Source: an uncultured bacterium
GTDB taxonomy: Bacteria > Bacillota > Clostridia > Lachnospirales > Lachnospiraceae
DNA: 64,000 bases
Assembly: GCA_947175015.1 (NCBI GenBank)
Contig: CAMWLE010000006.1
Coordinates: 1-64,000, forward strand
Reading direction: 5' to 3'
A model generated the notes under the pieces. That model made no database searches, was not told the DNA's origin, and worked only from the letters and a program-made list of their open reading frames with translations. Below, one piece after another: positions 18,223-26,924 of this stretch (positions within the stretch are counted from its first letter, which is position 1; each line of letters begins with the position of its first letter). The position numbers and the translations under genes are program-made.

Positions 18223-19986
18223 ATGAGTAAGAAAAGATATCACGCACTATGGTTTTGGCTTGGAATGTTTGGAATGGTGCTTACGATTGTTCCCAATGTG
18301 ATATTGGGCGAACAGTCGATTTTTACTTACCATGATCAGTTAGATGGAGAAATGATCGCCTATATTTTACAGGCAAGGCATTTGTTTTCGGGAGATATGA
18401 TGCCGGAATTTATGGGTGGAATGTCTAAAACAGCGCTTACTATGCCGGCACCTGTCTGCGTAGTATTGTTCTTAGGGGGAAATGGTTTTGCTGCTCTGTT
18501 AATGATGCAGCTTGCAGGCAGACTTGTGGGATTTGCAGGAATGTATCTATTGTCAAAAAAAGTGACAGACAATGCGTGGATAGGGGCTGTCGTGGGTGTT
18601 TTGTATGGGGCATTGCCATTTTTACCGGTATATGGTTTGTCACAATATGGTATTCCAATGCTTTTTTGGTGTGTGCTGCAATTGCGGGAGAAAAAACATT
18701 TGGCTCTGGCATATGGTTATGTGATCCTGTTTGGTTTGGCCTCATCACTGGTGCTGGTAGGATTTGGTCTGTTGGGGATGGGCTTGCTGGTGATGCTATG
18801 GGATTGGTGTAGGAAAAAGAGGACAACACATTTTCGGCTGGCCTGGCTGTCTTTGGCAGGGGTCTATGTGATTGAGAATTTCAGTCTGCTGTTTCAAATC
18901 CTGGGTGGGGATAAGGATATTTCTCATAAGGTGGAATATAGATTGCAAGCGCAGCCATTTTGGGGATCATTTTGGCAGACGTTGTTCAATGGGGGACAGC
19001 ATAGCAATGGGTATCAGAAAATCATTGTGCCGGTGATGCTGGCTGCTCTGCTGGTGGCAGTGGGTGTTGGCGGACGTTTGTTCTTGTCTGATCTGGGCGG
19101 TAGAGATACCTGTGGGGTCAGGAGGATATTGGAGTGTTTGGGGGGATGCGTGGTCTGGAATTGTTTTTTGGCGTTGTTGTCTGCGCTCTGGAACAGCGGT
19201 GTGGGAGTAGGCGTGCGCAGCAACATAGGAGCTTTGGGGGCTTTTCAACTGGACAGACTTTTGTGGATTACACCTGCGCTTTGGTATCTGGCCATTGCCT
19301 GTGGGCTGGCGGTTTTATGGAATCTGTGGATGGGGCAGAAGGGCAGACGTAAGATTGCGGCAGTAGGATGCTTGTTGGTATCTGCGGCAGTCACAGGTGT
19401 TACCGGTATATGGATATTGTATTCCGGTGATGTGAAGTCCAATATTCAGAAGCTGCGGAATCCGGATTATGGCCTGCTGAGTTATAGTGATTATTACGCA
19501 GTGGGGGTAATGGAACAGGTGCGGGATTTCCTGGAAGAGCAGACAGGAAAAGGGCAGGAGGAATATCGTGTGGTCAGCTTGGGAATTGACCCGGCTGCTG
19601 CGTTGTATCATGGTTTCTATTGTCTGGATGGTTATTCTAACAATTATCCTCTTGCATATAAGCATAGATTTCGCGAGATCATCTGTCCGGAATTGGAAAA
19701 AAGCGATTATTTGACCAATTATTTTGACAACTGGGGAAACCGATGTTATATGTTCAGTGCGGAATGTCCTGGGTATTATACCATAGAAAAAGGTGGTTTT
19801 TCCTTTCAAGATTATAGAGTGAATGCGAAAGCTTTGCATGAAATGGGATGTAGTTACCTTTTGTCGGCAGCATATATTCAAAATGCGGATTCGCAGGGGC
19901 TTGTGCTGATGCGGGAGACACCTTTTGAAACAGAAGAAAGTTATTATCATATTTATGTATATGAAGTTGTAGGTTCCGCAGGTTGA
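18223..19986 (+). CDS. multi-pass membrane protein, possibly DUF6044-like
   Basis: Long hydrophobic ORF with FTYHDQLDGEMIAYILQARHLFSG; family guess from memory only. Confidence 0.6.
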   Translation: MSKKRYHALWFWLGMFGMVLTIVPNVILGEQSIFTYHDQLDGEMIAYILQARHLFSGDMMPEFMGGMSKTALTMPAPVCVVLFLGGNGFAALLMMQLAGRLVGFAGMYLLSKKVTDNAWIGAVVGVLYGALPFLPVYGLSQYGIPMLFWCVLQLREKKHLALAYGYVILFGLASSLVLVGFGLLGMGLLVMLWDWCRKKRTTHFRLAWLSLAGVYVIENFSLLFQILGGDKDISHKVEYRLQAQPFWGSFWQTLFNGGQHSNGYQKIIVPVMLAALLVAVGVGGRLFLSDLGGRDTCGVRRILECLGGCVVWNCFLALLSALWNSGVGVGVRSNIGALGAFQLDRLLWITPALWYLAIACGLAVLWNLWMGQKGRRKIAAVGCLLVSAAVTGVTGIWILYSGDVKSNIQKLRNPDYGLLSYSDYYAVGVMEQVRDFLEEQTGKGQEEYRVVSLGIDPAAALYHGFYCLDGYSNNYPLAYKHRFREIICPELEKSDYLTNYFDNWGNRCYMFSAECPGYYTIEKGGFSFQDYRVNAKALHEMGCSYLLSAAYIQNADSQGLVLMRETPFETEESYYHIYVYEVVGSAG

Positions 19987-20087
19987 GCTGATGATAGGCA
20001 TGGGGAGCGGTTAAGCATGGGGAGCTGCAGTTTCGTGGACGGTGAATATGGAAAAGCAGTTTAGGATTAGGAAAGGAATCGGAAGCG

Positions 20088-21152
20088 TTGGCGATACAAT
20101 TGTTAATCTTGGGAGTTTTGCTGTTGGTCATTCCTGTTTTTGTGGGAGGTATTTTCTCTGATGTGGATGGTATGCGGGGAGGGCTGGTGTTTCGGTGGGT
20201 CAGTGGACAGTTTCTTCTATGGGCAGGATTTCAGTTCATCAGTGTGCCGCTGATTATTCGGGAGAGGAATTTCAGCCAGTTGGTGTGGGGATTTTGGCTG
20301 TACATGGCAGCATTAATGCTTATGGCGGCAGGTCGGGGGATACGGCAAATACAGCGGAGAGTGCCGGCTTCGCTTGTGAAAGGCGGCGGAAAAGGAAAGC
20401 AGGTTTCAGAGATGCTGTTCTGGGCAATTTTTACAGGGCTGTTGCTGTTTCAACTGGTACAGGCTGTAAGGCTTGCATATGCGGATGGCGATGACGCATA
20501 TTATGTGGCAATTTCTGCGATGACACAAGATGCCGATACCATGTATCTTAAGATTGCTTATACTGGTGAGACAACAATGTTGAATTTCCGGCATAGTCTG
20601 GCGCCGTTTCCTATCTGGATCGCTTTTCTGGCAAGAGTGTCAGGAATTCAGGCAGTGACGGTGGCTCAGGTCATATTGCCGGTGGTATTGATCGCTATGA
20701 GCTACGGCATATTTTATCTTCTGGGGGTCAGGCTTTTTCCGGAAAAAGGAGGACAACTGCCCTTATTTCTGATTTTTACGGAGATTTTGGTATTATTTGG
20801 AGATTATTCTTTTTATACGGCGGAGAATTTTATGATAGCCAGAAGCAGGCAGGGTAAGGCTGCGTTGGGGAATATTGTGCTTCCTTTTCTGCTGTTGCTG
20901 CTGCTGATTTTCATGAAAAAGCTTCAGGAGGCAGAACGTGTGCCTGTGTGGTGTTATCTGTTGATTGGGGCAGTTGCCACAACTGCCTGTCTGTGCAGTA
21001 CTCTGGGGGCATTGCTCATTTGCATGGCGGTGGGAGTTGCGGGGTTGTCGGCTGCGGTTTGTTATAAACGGTTTCGATGTCTGGTTCCATTGGCAATCTG
21101 CTGTATACCTTGTATATGTTATGCGTTGTTGTATTTATTACTGGCAGATTAA
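20088..21152 (+). CDS. multi-pass membrane protein, possibly the N-terminal part of a DUF6077-like protein
   Basis: TTG start after AGGAAAGGA; LAYADGDDAYYVAISAMTQDADTMY; hydrophobic. Confidence 0.6.
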   Translation: MAIQLLILGVLLLVIPVFVGGIFSDVDGMRGGLVFRWVSGQFLLWAGFQFISVPLIIRERNFSQLVWGFWLYMAALMLMAAGRGIRQIQRRVPASLVKGGGKGKQVSEMLFWAIFTGLLLFQLVQAVRLAYADGDDAYYVAISAMTQDADTMYLKIAYTGETTMLNFRHSLAPFPIWIAFLARVSGIQAVTVAQVILPVVLIAMSYGIFYLLGVRLFPEKGGQLPLFLIFTEILVLFGDYSFYTAENFMIARSRQGKAALGNIVLPFLLLLLLIFMKKLQEAERVPVWCYLLIGAVATTACLCSTLGALLICMAVGVAGLSAAVCYKRFRCLVPLAICCIPCICYALLYLLLAD

Positions 21153-21202
21153 ACTTAGAGGCGGGGGCAAGTGACTGAACCGAACTGGAATGAGAGGAAG
21201 TT

Positions 21203-22039
21203 ATGTGGAGCGAAGCGGTTGATTTATTTCGGGAATATATGGGAACAGGATTGATCGTAATTTTGTATATGGTATCGTTGATTTATTTGTGGATACATGA
21301 AAAAAGAAAATACATCAGAGTGTTGTTTCTATATGTGCCTCTGATTTTGCTGCTGTTGTATTTCAATCCGATGTTTGCGGAATTTATCATCGGGACAGTG
21401 GGGGGAGAGATATACTATCGTATTATATGGCTGCTTCCTATTACAATTGTGATCGCTTATACTTGTGTGTGCATTTACGGGGATATGGTTCAGAAACAGG
21501 GCGTTACCCGTCAGAGTACACAGGGGAAAGGCGCCATGCACAAAGCGGGAAAGAAGCTCCTGCCCGGGTTGACATTGGCGTGTATGGGGGGGATGATTGC
21601 AGTTTCCGGAAGCTTTATCTATGATAATCCCTTTTTTCACAAAGCGGAAAATTTATACCATGTGCCTGATAGTGTAGTGCATATCTGTGATGCGATTCAT
21701 GTGCCCGGGAGAGAGGTGATGGCAGTATTTCCTATGGAGTTAGTGCAGTATGTGCGGCAGTATTCGCCTGTGACTTGTATGCCTTATGGAAGGGAAGTCA
21801 CTGTGGAACGGTGGAATTATGTGAATCCTCTGTGTGAGGCAATGGAGGCGGAGATTATCGATATGGCAGAGCTGGCGCCGCTGGTTCGGGAAGCAGGGTG
21901 CCATTATGTGATTTTGCCGGCAGACAAGGAAAAGAAGGGGAGTCCGGAGGAATATGGCTGGATATTGTTTGGGGAGATGGATGGCTATGTTATCTATCGA
22001 GAGCCTACAAGAGAGCTGACAATCCCGGTACTCAATTGA
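21203..22039 (+). CDS. membrane protein, possibly the C-terminal part of the preceding family
   Basis: 278 aa; TM helices then a soluble domain; no independent family motif recognised. Confidence 0.55.
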   Translation: MWSEAVDLFREYMGTGLIVILYMVSLIYLWIHEKRKYIRVLFLYVPLILLLLYFNPMFAEFIIGTVGGEIYYRIIWLLPITIVIAYTCVCIYGDMVQKQGVTRQSTQGKGAMHKAGKKLLPGLTLACMGGMIAVSGSFIYDNPFFHKAENLYHVPDSVVHICDAIHVPGREVMAVFPMELVQYVRQYSPVTCMPYGREVTVERWNYVNPLCEAMEAEIIDMAELAPLVREAGCHYVILPADKEKKGSPEEYGWILFGEMDGYVIYREPTRELTIPVLN

Positions 22040-22075
22040 GCGATACAAACACGTCCCGGAACTGTTATGAAATGC

Positions 22076-22121
22076 TTCCGATAGTATCGGCCGTTTGCGG
22101 AACGGTCAGGTACTATCGGAA
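22076..22121. terminator. bidirectional hairpin between convergent genes
   Basis: TTCCGATAGTA...TACTATCGGAA with inner GGCCGTT/AACGGTC. Confidence 0.65.
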
Positions 22122-22137
22122 TTGAATTCTCAGAGAT

Positions 22138-23274
22138 TTAATCATTGAAATGATACAGCGCGTCAACAAAACGTTCCGCAACTTTTTTTCTTCCCTCCAC
22201 ATTTAAATGAATATGGTCAATCAGATATTCTGATGCGTTATCTTCATGGATTGTACCATAGAGGTTATCCAGAAAAGTAAAAGAAAATTTGGAGGCAGAA
22301 TATCCCTGACAGTACACGTATGTGCTCAACCCTTCCTGGCCATAACGCTGAATATCACTGCTGACATAGTTGCCGTTCTCATCCAGACCATAAGCATAAG
22401 TAGGGGAGAGAATCATAAAGCGGATGTTGGGGTAGATATCCTGAAGCAATGCAAGGCCTGCCTCCATATTGCCGGTGAATTGCTGGATATCTGTGTCATT
22501 TTCAAGATTCACTATTTCATGACCGGCCAAATAATCACTTCCATCATACATGATCATAATCACATCCACCGTATTTAAATCTATGTTTGTTAAAGTATTG
22601 TAGACTTCCATTGCTTCCGGAGGTGCGCTGTCACCAAGGTATTCTACGGCACGAAGGTATTTGTCAGCAATATTCTTGTCACCTATTGCCAGAAAACATA
22701 GCCAATAGAAATTAAAGGCGTCCAGGGGGTATTCTTCCTCCATAAAATAAGGAAGTTCTGCAGCCAGATAACTGCCGCTGACGGAGCAGTTATATATAGT
22801 AGCGCCAGTCTTTTCTGCTATCATAGATAACAAATTGTCTTCAGAACCTCTGTCGTCAGCAAAAGGAGCGTTGCCAAAGGCCAGAATGTTTATGTTCCCA
22901 CTGTAGTCGTTGCGCAGAATATGGCCTTTGTCATCTGTCAGCGGGAGAAAGACATCATTGCTGTTATCATAATCACCAGGAAGAATGTCGTCGGGATCTA
23001 CCAATACACCCCAAGTCAAAATCTTATAAGCAATTCCTGAAATAAAGGCAAGAACTACTACCAACAGGACAATGTGTATATTAATATGTGATAGAATACG
23101 CTTTGGGAGCGGTACAGTCTTAGCAGCAGGTTCTTCGATAGTATTGGAAGGGGTATCGGGGGACTCTTCCATATCTGAATCTAAATCCAAATCCAAATCT
23201 ATAATGTCTATATCAGGGATAGAGTGCACATGCTCTTCCTTATGTTTATTGCTGGAAGAATTAGTATTTTTCAT
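22138..23274 (-). CDS. SGNH-hydrolase-like membrane-anchored protein
   Basis: NILAFGNAPFADDRGSEDNLLSMIAEKTGATIYNCSVSGSYLA...VDVIMIMYDGSDYLAG...DHIHLNVEGRKKVAE. Confidence 0.7.
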   Translation of the reverse strand: MKNTNSSSNKHKEEHVHSIPDIDIIDLDLDLDSDMEESPDTPSNTIEEPAAKTVPLPKRILSHINIHIVLLVVVLAFISGIAYKILTWGVLVDPDDILPGDYDNSNDVFLPLTDDKGHILRNDYSGNINILAFGNAPFADDRGSEDNLLSMIAEKTGATIYNCSVSGSYLAAELPYFMEEEYPLDAFNFYWLCFLAIGDKNIADKYLRAVEYLGDSAPPEAMEVYNTLTNIDLNTVDVIMIMYDGSDYLAGHEIVNLENDTDIQQFTGNMEAGLALLQDIYPNIRFMILSPTYAYGLDENGNYVSSDIQRYGQEGLSTYVYCQGYSASKFSFTFLDNLYGTIHEDNASEYLIDHIHLNVEGRKKVAERFVDALYHFND

Positions 23275-23481
23275 GAAGTTCTCCGTTTCTGTATTTTTGA
23301 TTTCTGTTATGTGATAGGTCTATCTCATTTTACTATTATGAGTTTGTAAAGTCTACATTATTAATATGATTTTAAAAGAATTTAAGAAATTATGAATAAA
23401 TGGTATAGTCACTTGAATAAGGGAAAACGTGATGCTATAATGTTACAGATTTGTTAAGGCTTTTTGAAGAGGACATGATAC

Positions 23482-26400
23482 ATGAAAAAATTGATTGATC
23501 ATACCAGGAAGACAACCATAAAAAATTATGAGGAAAGTGAATATGGTTGGGATAATACCAATGAGGAAGCTCTGGAACTTGAAATGGTGGATGATATGGA
23601 GGCTGAAGCGTTTGAGGGTTACGGTTCAGAAGAATTTGATGAGTATGCCGAGCGGGAAGAGCAATACATGGAGTTGGATGAGGAAGAAGCGGAAGAATAT
23701 ACACAAGAGGATATTTGGGCTTATGAATCGGAAGAGGAATATGCAGAACTGTATGAGGGAGAAGGAGAAGAAGCGGGCGGCTATGCAGAAGTGGAAAACT
23801 GTGTATATGAATCGGAAGAGGAATTTGTTGACGAGTATATAGAACAGGAAGACCCGGAAGAAGAATATGCAGAGCTGTATGAGGGAGAAGGGGAAGAAGC
23901 GGGCGGCTATGCAGAAGTGGAAAACTGTGTATATGAATCGGAAGAGGAATTTGTTGACGAGTATATAGGGCAGGAAGATCCGGAAGAGGAATTTGATGAA
24001 TATGTAGAGCAGGAAGAAGAATATATAGAAGAACATTTCCAGGAGTATGAATCAGGAGAGGAATCCTACAAGGGTATAGAAAGGGAAAATGTCGAATACA
24101 TAGATCAGGGAGAAGCTGCTTATAATGATGATATCAGCCGTACAACAGAGACAATAAGGAATAAAGCAGAAAAGCGGAGCCATAAGAAAAAAAGCGGCAG
24201 CATGGAGCTTATAGATAAAGTATTATTGGCGGCCGGTGCATGTATTCTAATAGTAGTGATAGTGGCAATGGGGGTATTTGTGAACGCCCGGTTTACACAG
24301 AACCAGGTGGCAGTTTTGGCTAATGTGGGGTTGCAGTTGGAAGGGATTCATGTGATTGGAGAGCATGGACTGCAGGCAGTAGCGGCTGCAGCGAAGGAGA
24401 AACTGACACTTGCCGCTGTACCTACGGAGGAACCTGCAGATCCGAAAAAGGATTATAATGAAATAGATTATTCGCGGCAAGTATCCATTGAACCTAACTT
24501 TACGTCTATCCAGAAAGACCTGAAGATTAAATTTATCAATAAAAATTCAGATAAATTGGTGCCCAATGTTCCTTTTTCTGTGACAGTGGTGGCACCTGAC
24601 GGCAAGAGTTATATCTGGTCGGATGACGATATGGATGGAATTATTTATAAAACGGATATTGCGCCGGGGACCTATCAGGTAGCAATGGAGACATTAACGG
24701 ACGCCCGGTATGCTGACTATACTGTTTCCACCTCCGTCAGATCTGTTGAGGTAAAGAAAGAAATTGTGTATGAAAAAGTTGATGTGTCAAACGAAGTAAA
24801 GAAGGAGACAGAAGTAAATGCAGCAAAAGAAGATACCAAGATAAATGAGACTGTTGTTGAATCTGTTCTTCAGGATACGGTTGCCTGGGTGGAAAGTAAG
24901 GTAATTGCTGCTACCTATAATGAGGTGGCAAAGAGTACCATACCTGATCCTATTACTCTGGTGCGGAATAATAATCAATCAGATGCAAACCGTGTGGAAT
25001 TGGTGTCTGAAAGGAAGGCATCGGGAACGATGGAAGTAACTTTGCCTCACGCAGAAGTACCAACTCCGGATTCCTCAGAAGTTGCGACTCCGGTACCGAC
25101 GGAAGTATCCACCCCGGTACCAACGGAAGCTGCACCCCCAATACCAACAGAAGTTGTGCCCTCGGTGTCCGCAGAAGTTGCGACTCCATTGCCAACAGAA
25201 GTTGTGCCCTCGGTGCCCGCAGAAGTTGCGACTCCGTTGCCAACAGAAGTTGTGCCCTCGGTGCCCGCAGAAGTTGCGACTCCGTTGCCAACAGAAGTTG
25301 TGCCTTCGGTGCCCGCAGAAGTTACGACTCCAGTGCCCACAGAAGCACCCACACCGATACCTGCGGAAACGCCTGTGCCCACGCCTGTTGTGACACCAAT
25401 GCCTGCAAAAGGAACGATTGCGGTGAATGAGACAACTTTGGCAGGGAGTACAGGGGGACACATAAATGCAAAAGCAGTTGTTGCTGGTTTTGCAGAGGAT
25501 AGAAAGGTTGTATATTCGATTCGGACAGACAATTCCGGTGTGGCAACAGCTTCGATTGATGAGGCCGGTAACATTGATGTGTATGGTGTGGCTGTAGGAA
25601 CAACAATACTTACTGTGACAGCAAATTATGAAAATGGAACTGTGGAAACAGAAGCTTCTGTCAATATCAATGTGACCATTGGCGGAATTATGGCATTGAC
25701 ATTGGATGTGACCTCTCTGACAACGTTCGTCCAGACATCGGCAACCATCCATGCGAATATCACAAATATGTTCTCTGCGGACCCAACTGTGACAGCAGAA
25801 ACCTCAGACAGCAATATTGTTACGGTAAGTGTAGATAAAAAGGCTGTTACAGTGACAGGTGTGGCTGAAGGAAATGCAGTTGTTACGATCAAATATGTGG
25901 AAAACGGCATAGAGGTCAGCGCAACCTGTGCAGTGACAGTGAAGGCAAATCCCAAACAGGATACGACTACACTGTTAAAGGATGAAGCAGGCAGACAACT
26001 GTATGTGATGGATGGAAATACATACAGAGAAGCAGTGTATGCTGATTATTATAGTGCGGAGAAATTCTTTCTAAGGGGGGAAGCCAGATATACCGGATGG
26101 CAGACCATTGACGGCAAGATGTACTTTTTTACGGCAGATGGAAACAAAGTAACCGGTGAACAGGTCATTCAAGGCGCAAAATACAATTTTGCCAGTGATG
26201 GTTCTCTAATGACCAGTGATGGTACACTGGGAATTGATGTATCCAAATGGAATGGCACCATTGATTGGAATGCGGTGAAAAATTCAGGTATTTCTTATGT
26301 TATCATTCGTTGTGGATATAGGGGGTCATCAGCGGGTAAGCTAATAGAAGACCCTAAGTTTGAGTCCAATATCAAAGGGGCGACAGCCGCCGGACTGAAA

Positions 26401-26814
26401 GTAGGAATTTATTTCTTCACCCAAGCGGTTAATGAAATAGAAGCAGTGGAAGAAGCCTCCATGGTTTTGGACCAGATCAAAGGATATACCATCAGTTATC
26501 CGGTATTTGTGGATGTGGAGGCAAGCGGCGGCCGTGGAGACAAGATTGATAAGGATACAAGGACAGCCGTGTGCAGGGCGTTTTGTCAAACCATTCAAAG
26601 AGCGGGGTATACGGCGGGGGTCTATTCTAACAAGACATGGCTGGAAGGCAAGTTGGATGCAGCAAGTTTAAATAATTATAAGATCTGGTTGGCGCAGTAT
26701 GCGGCTACACCGACCTATGCGGGCAGATATGATATATGGCAATATAAGTCAACCGGCAGTATCAGCGGCATCAGCGGAAATGTAGATATGAATATCAGCT
26801 ATCTTGGATATTAG
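23482..26814 (+). CDS. large GH25 lysozyme-domain protein with acidic N-terminal region, TM, Pro-rich linker and Big_2-like domains
   Basis: C-terminal [33 protein letters not shown]...[19 protein letters not shown]...YPVFVDVE...NVDMNISY; TM LLAAGACILIVVIVAMGVFV. Confidence 0.88.
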   Translation: MKKLIDHTRKTTIKNYEESEYGWDNTNEEALELEMVDDMEAEAFEGYGSEEFDEYAEREEQYMELDEEEAEEYTQEDIWAYESEEEYAELYEGEGEEAGGYAEVENCVYESEEEFVDEYIEQEDPEEEYAELYEGEGEEAGGYAEVENCVYESEEEFVDEYIGQEDPEEEFDEYVEQEEEYIEEHFQEYESGEESYKGIERENVEYIDQGEAAYNDDISRTTETIRNKAEKRSHKKKSGSMELIDKVLLAAGACILIVVIVAMGVFVNARFTQNQVAVLANVGLQLEGIHVIGEHGLQAVAAAAKEKLTLAAVPTEEPADPKKDYNEIDYSRQVSIEPNFTSIQKDLKIKFINKNSDKLVPNVPFSVTVVAPDGKSYIWSDDDMDGIIYKTDIAPGTYQVAMETLTDARYADYTVSTSVRSVEVKKEIVYEKVDVSNEVKKETEVNAAKEDTKINETVVESVLQDTVAWVESKVIAATYNEVAKSTIPDPITLVRNNNQSDANRVELVSERKASGTMEVTLPHAEVPTPDSSEVATPVPTEVSTPVPTEAAPPIPTEVVPSVSAEVATPLPTEVVPSVPAEVATPLPTEVVPSVPAEVATPLPTEVVPSVPAEVTTPVPTEAPTPIPAETPVPTPVVTPMPAKGTIAVNETTLAGSTGGHINAKAVVAGFAEDRKVVYSIRTDNSGVATASIDEAGNIDVYGVAVGTTILTVTANYENGTVETEASVNINVTIGGIMALTLDVTSLTTFVQTSATIHANITNMFSADPTVTAETSDSNIVTVSVDKKAVTVTGVAEGNAVVTIKYVENGIEVSATCAVTVKANPKQDTTTLLKDEAGRQLYVMDGNTYREAVYADYYSAEKFFLRGEARYTGWQTIDGKMYFFTADGNKVTGEQVIQGAKYNFASDGSLMTSDGTLGIDVSKWNGTIDWNAVKNSGISYVIIRCGYRGSSAGKLIEDPKFESNIKGATAAGLKVGIYFFTQAVNEIEAVEEASMVLDQIKGYTISYPVFVDVEASGGRGDKIDKDTRTAVCRAFCQTIQRAGYTAGVYSNKTWLEGKLDAASLNNYKIWLAQYAATPTYAGRYDIWQYKSTGSISGISGNVDMNISYLGY
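23731..23982 (+). repeat. 126-bp (42-aa) tandem duplication in the acidic domain
   Basis: Near-identical copies starting at 23731 and 23857: EEYAELYEGEGEEAGGYAEVENCVYESEEEFVDEYI(E/G)QEDPE. Confidence 0.9.
25153..25344 (+). repeat. 48-bp (16-aa) tandem repeat, 4 copies
   Basis: VVPSVPAEVATPLPTE units at 25153, 25201, 25249, 25297. Confidence 0.9.
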
Positions 26815-26924
26815 GAAACATTGACATATTTTGGGGAAAGCCGTATAATAAGTTCGTGATAGTCATCTGAACCATTGCGAACTTATGATATGCTATTCCC
26901 GCTGAAAGGATGAAATGAAACGAA

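Noticed and set aside
25153-25344. 48-bp repeats as a CRISPR array
   Set aside because: Repeats are contiguous without unique spacers and encode in-frame VVPSVPAEVATPLPTE protein repeats
25075-25752. Cys/His-rich minus-strand ORF (NFCGHRGHNFCWQRS repeats) resembling a repetitive metal-binding protein
   Set aside because: Purely the complement of the Pro-rich coding repeats; no RBS or independent support
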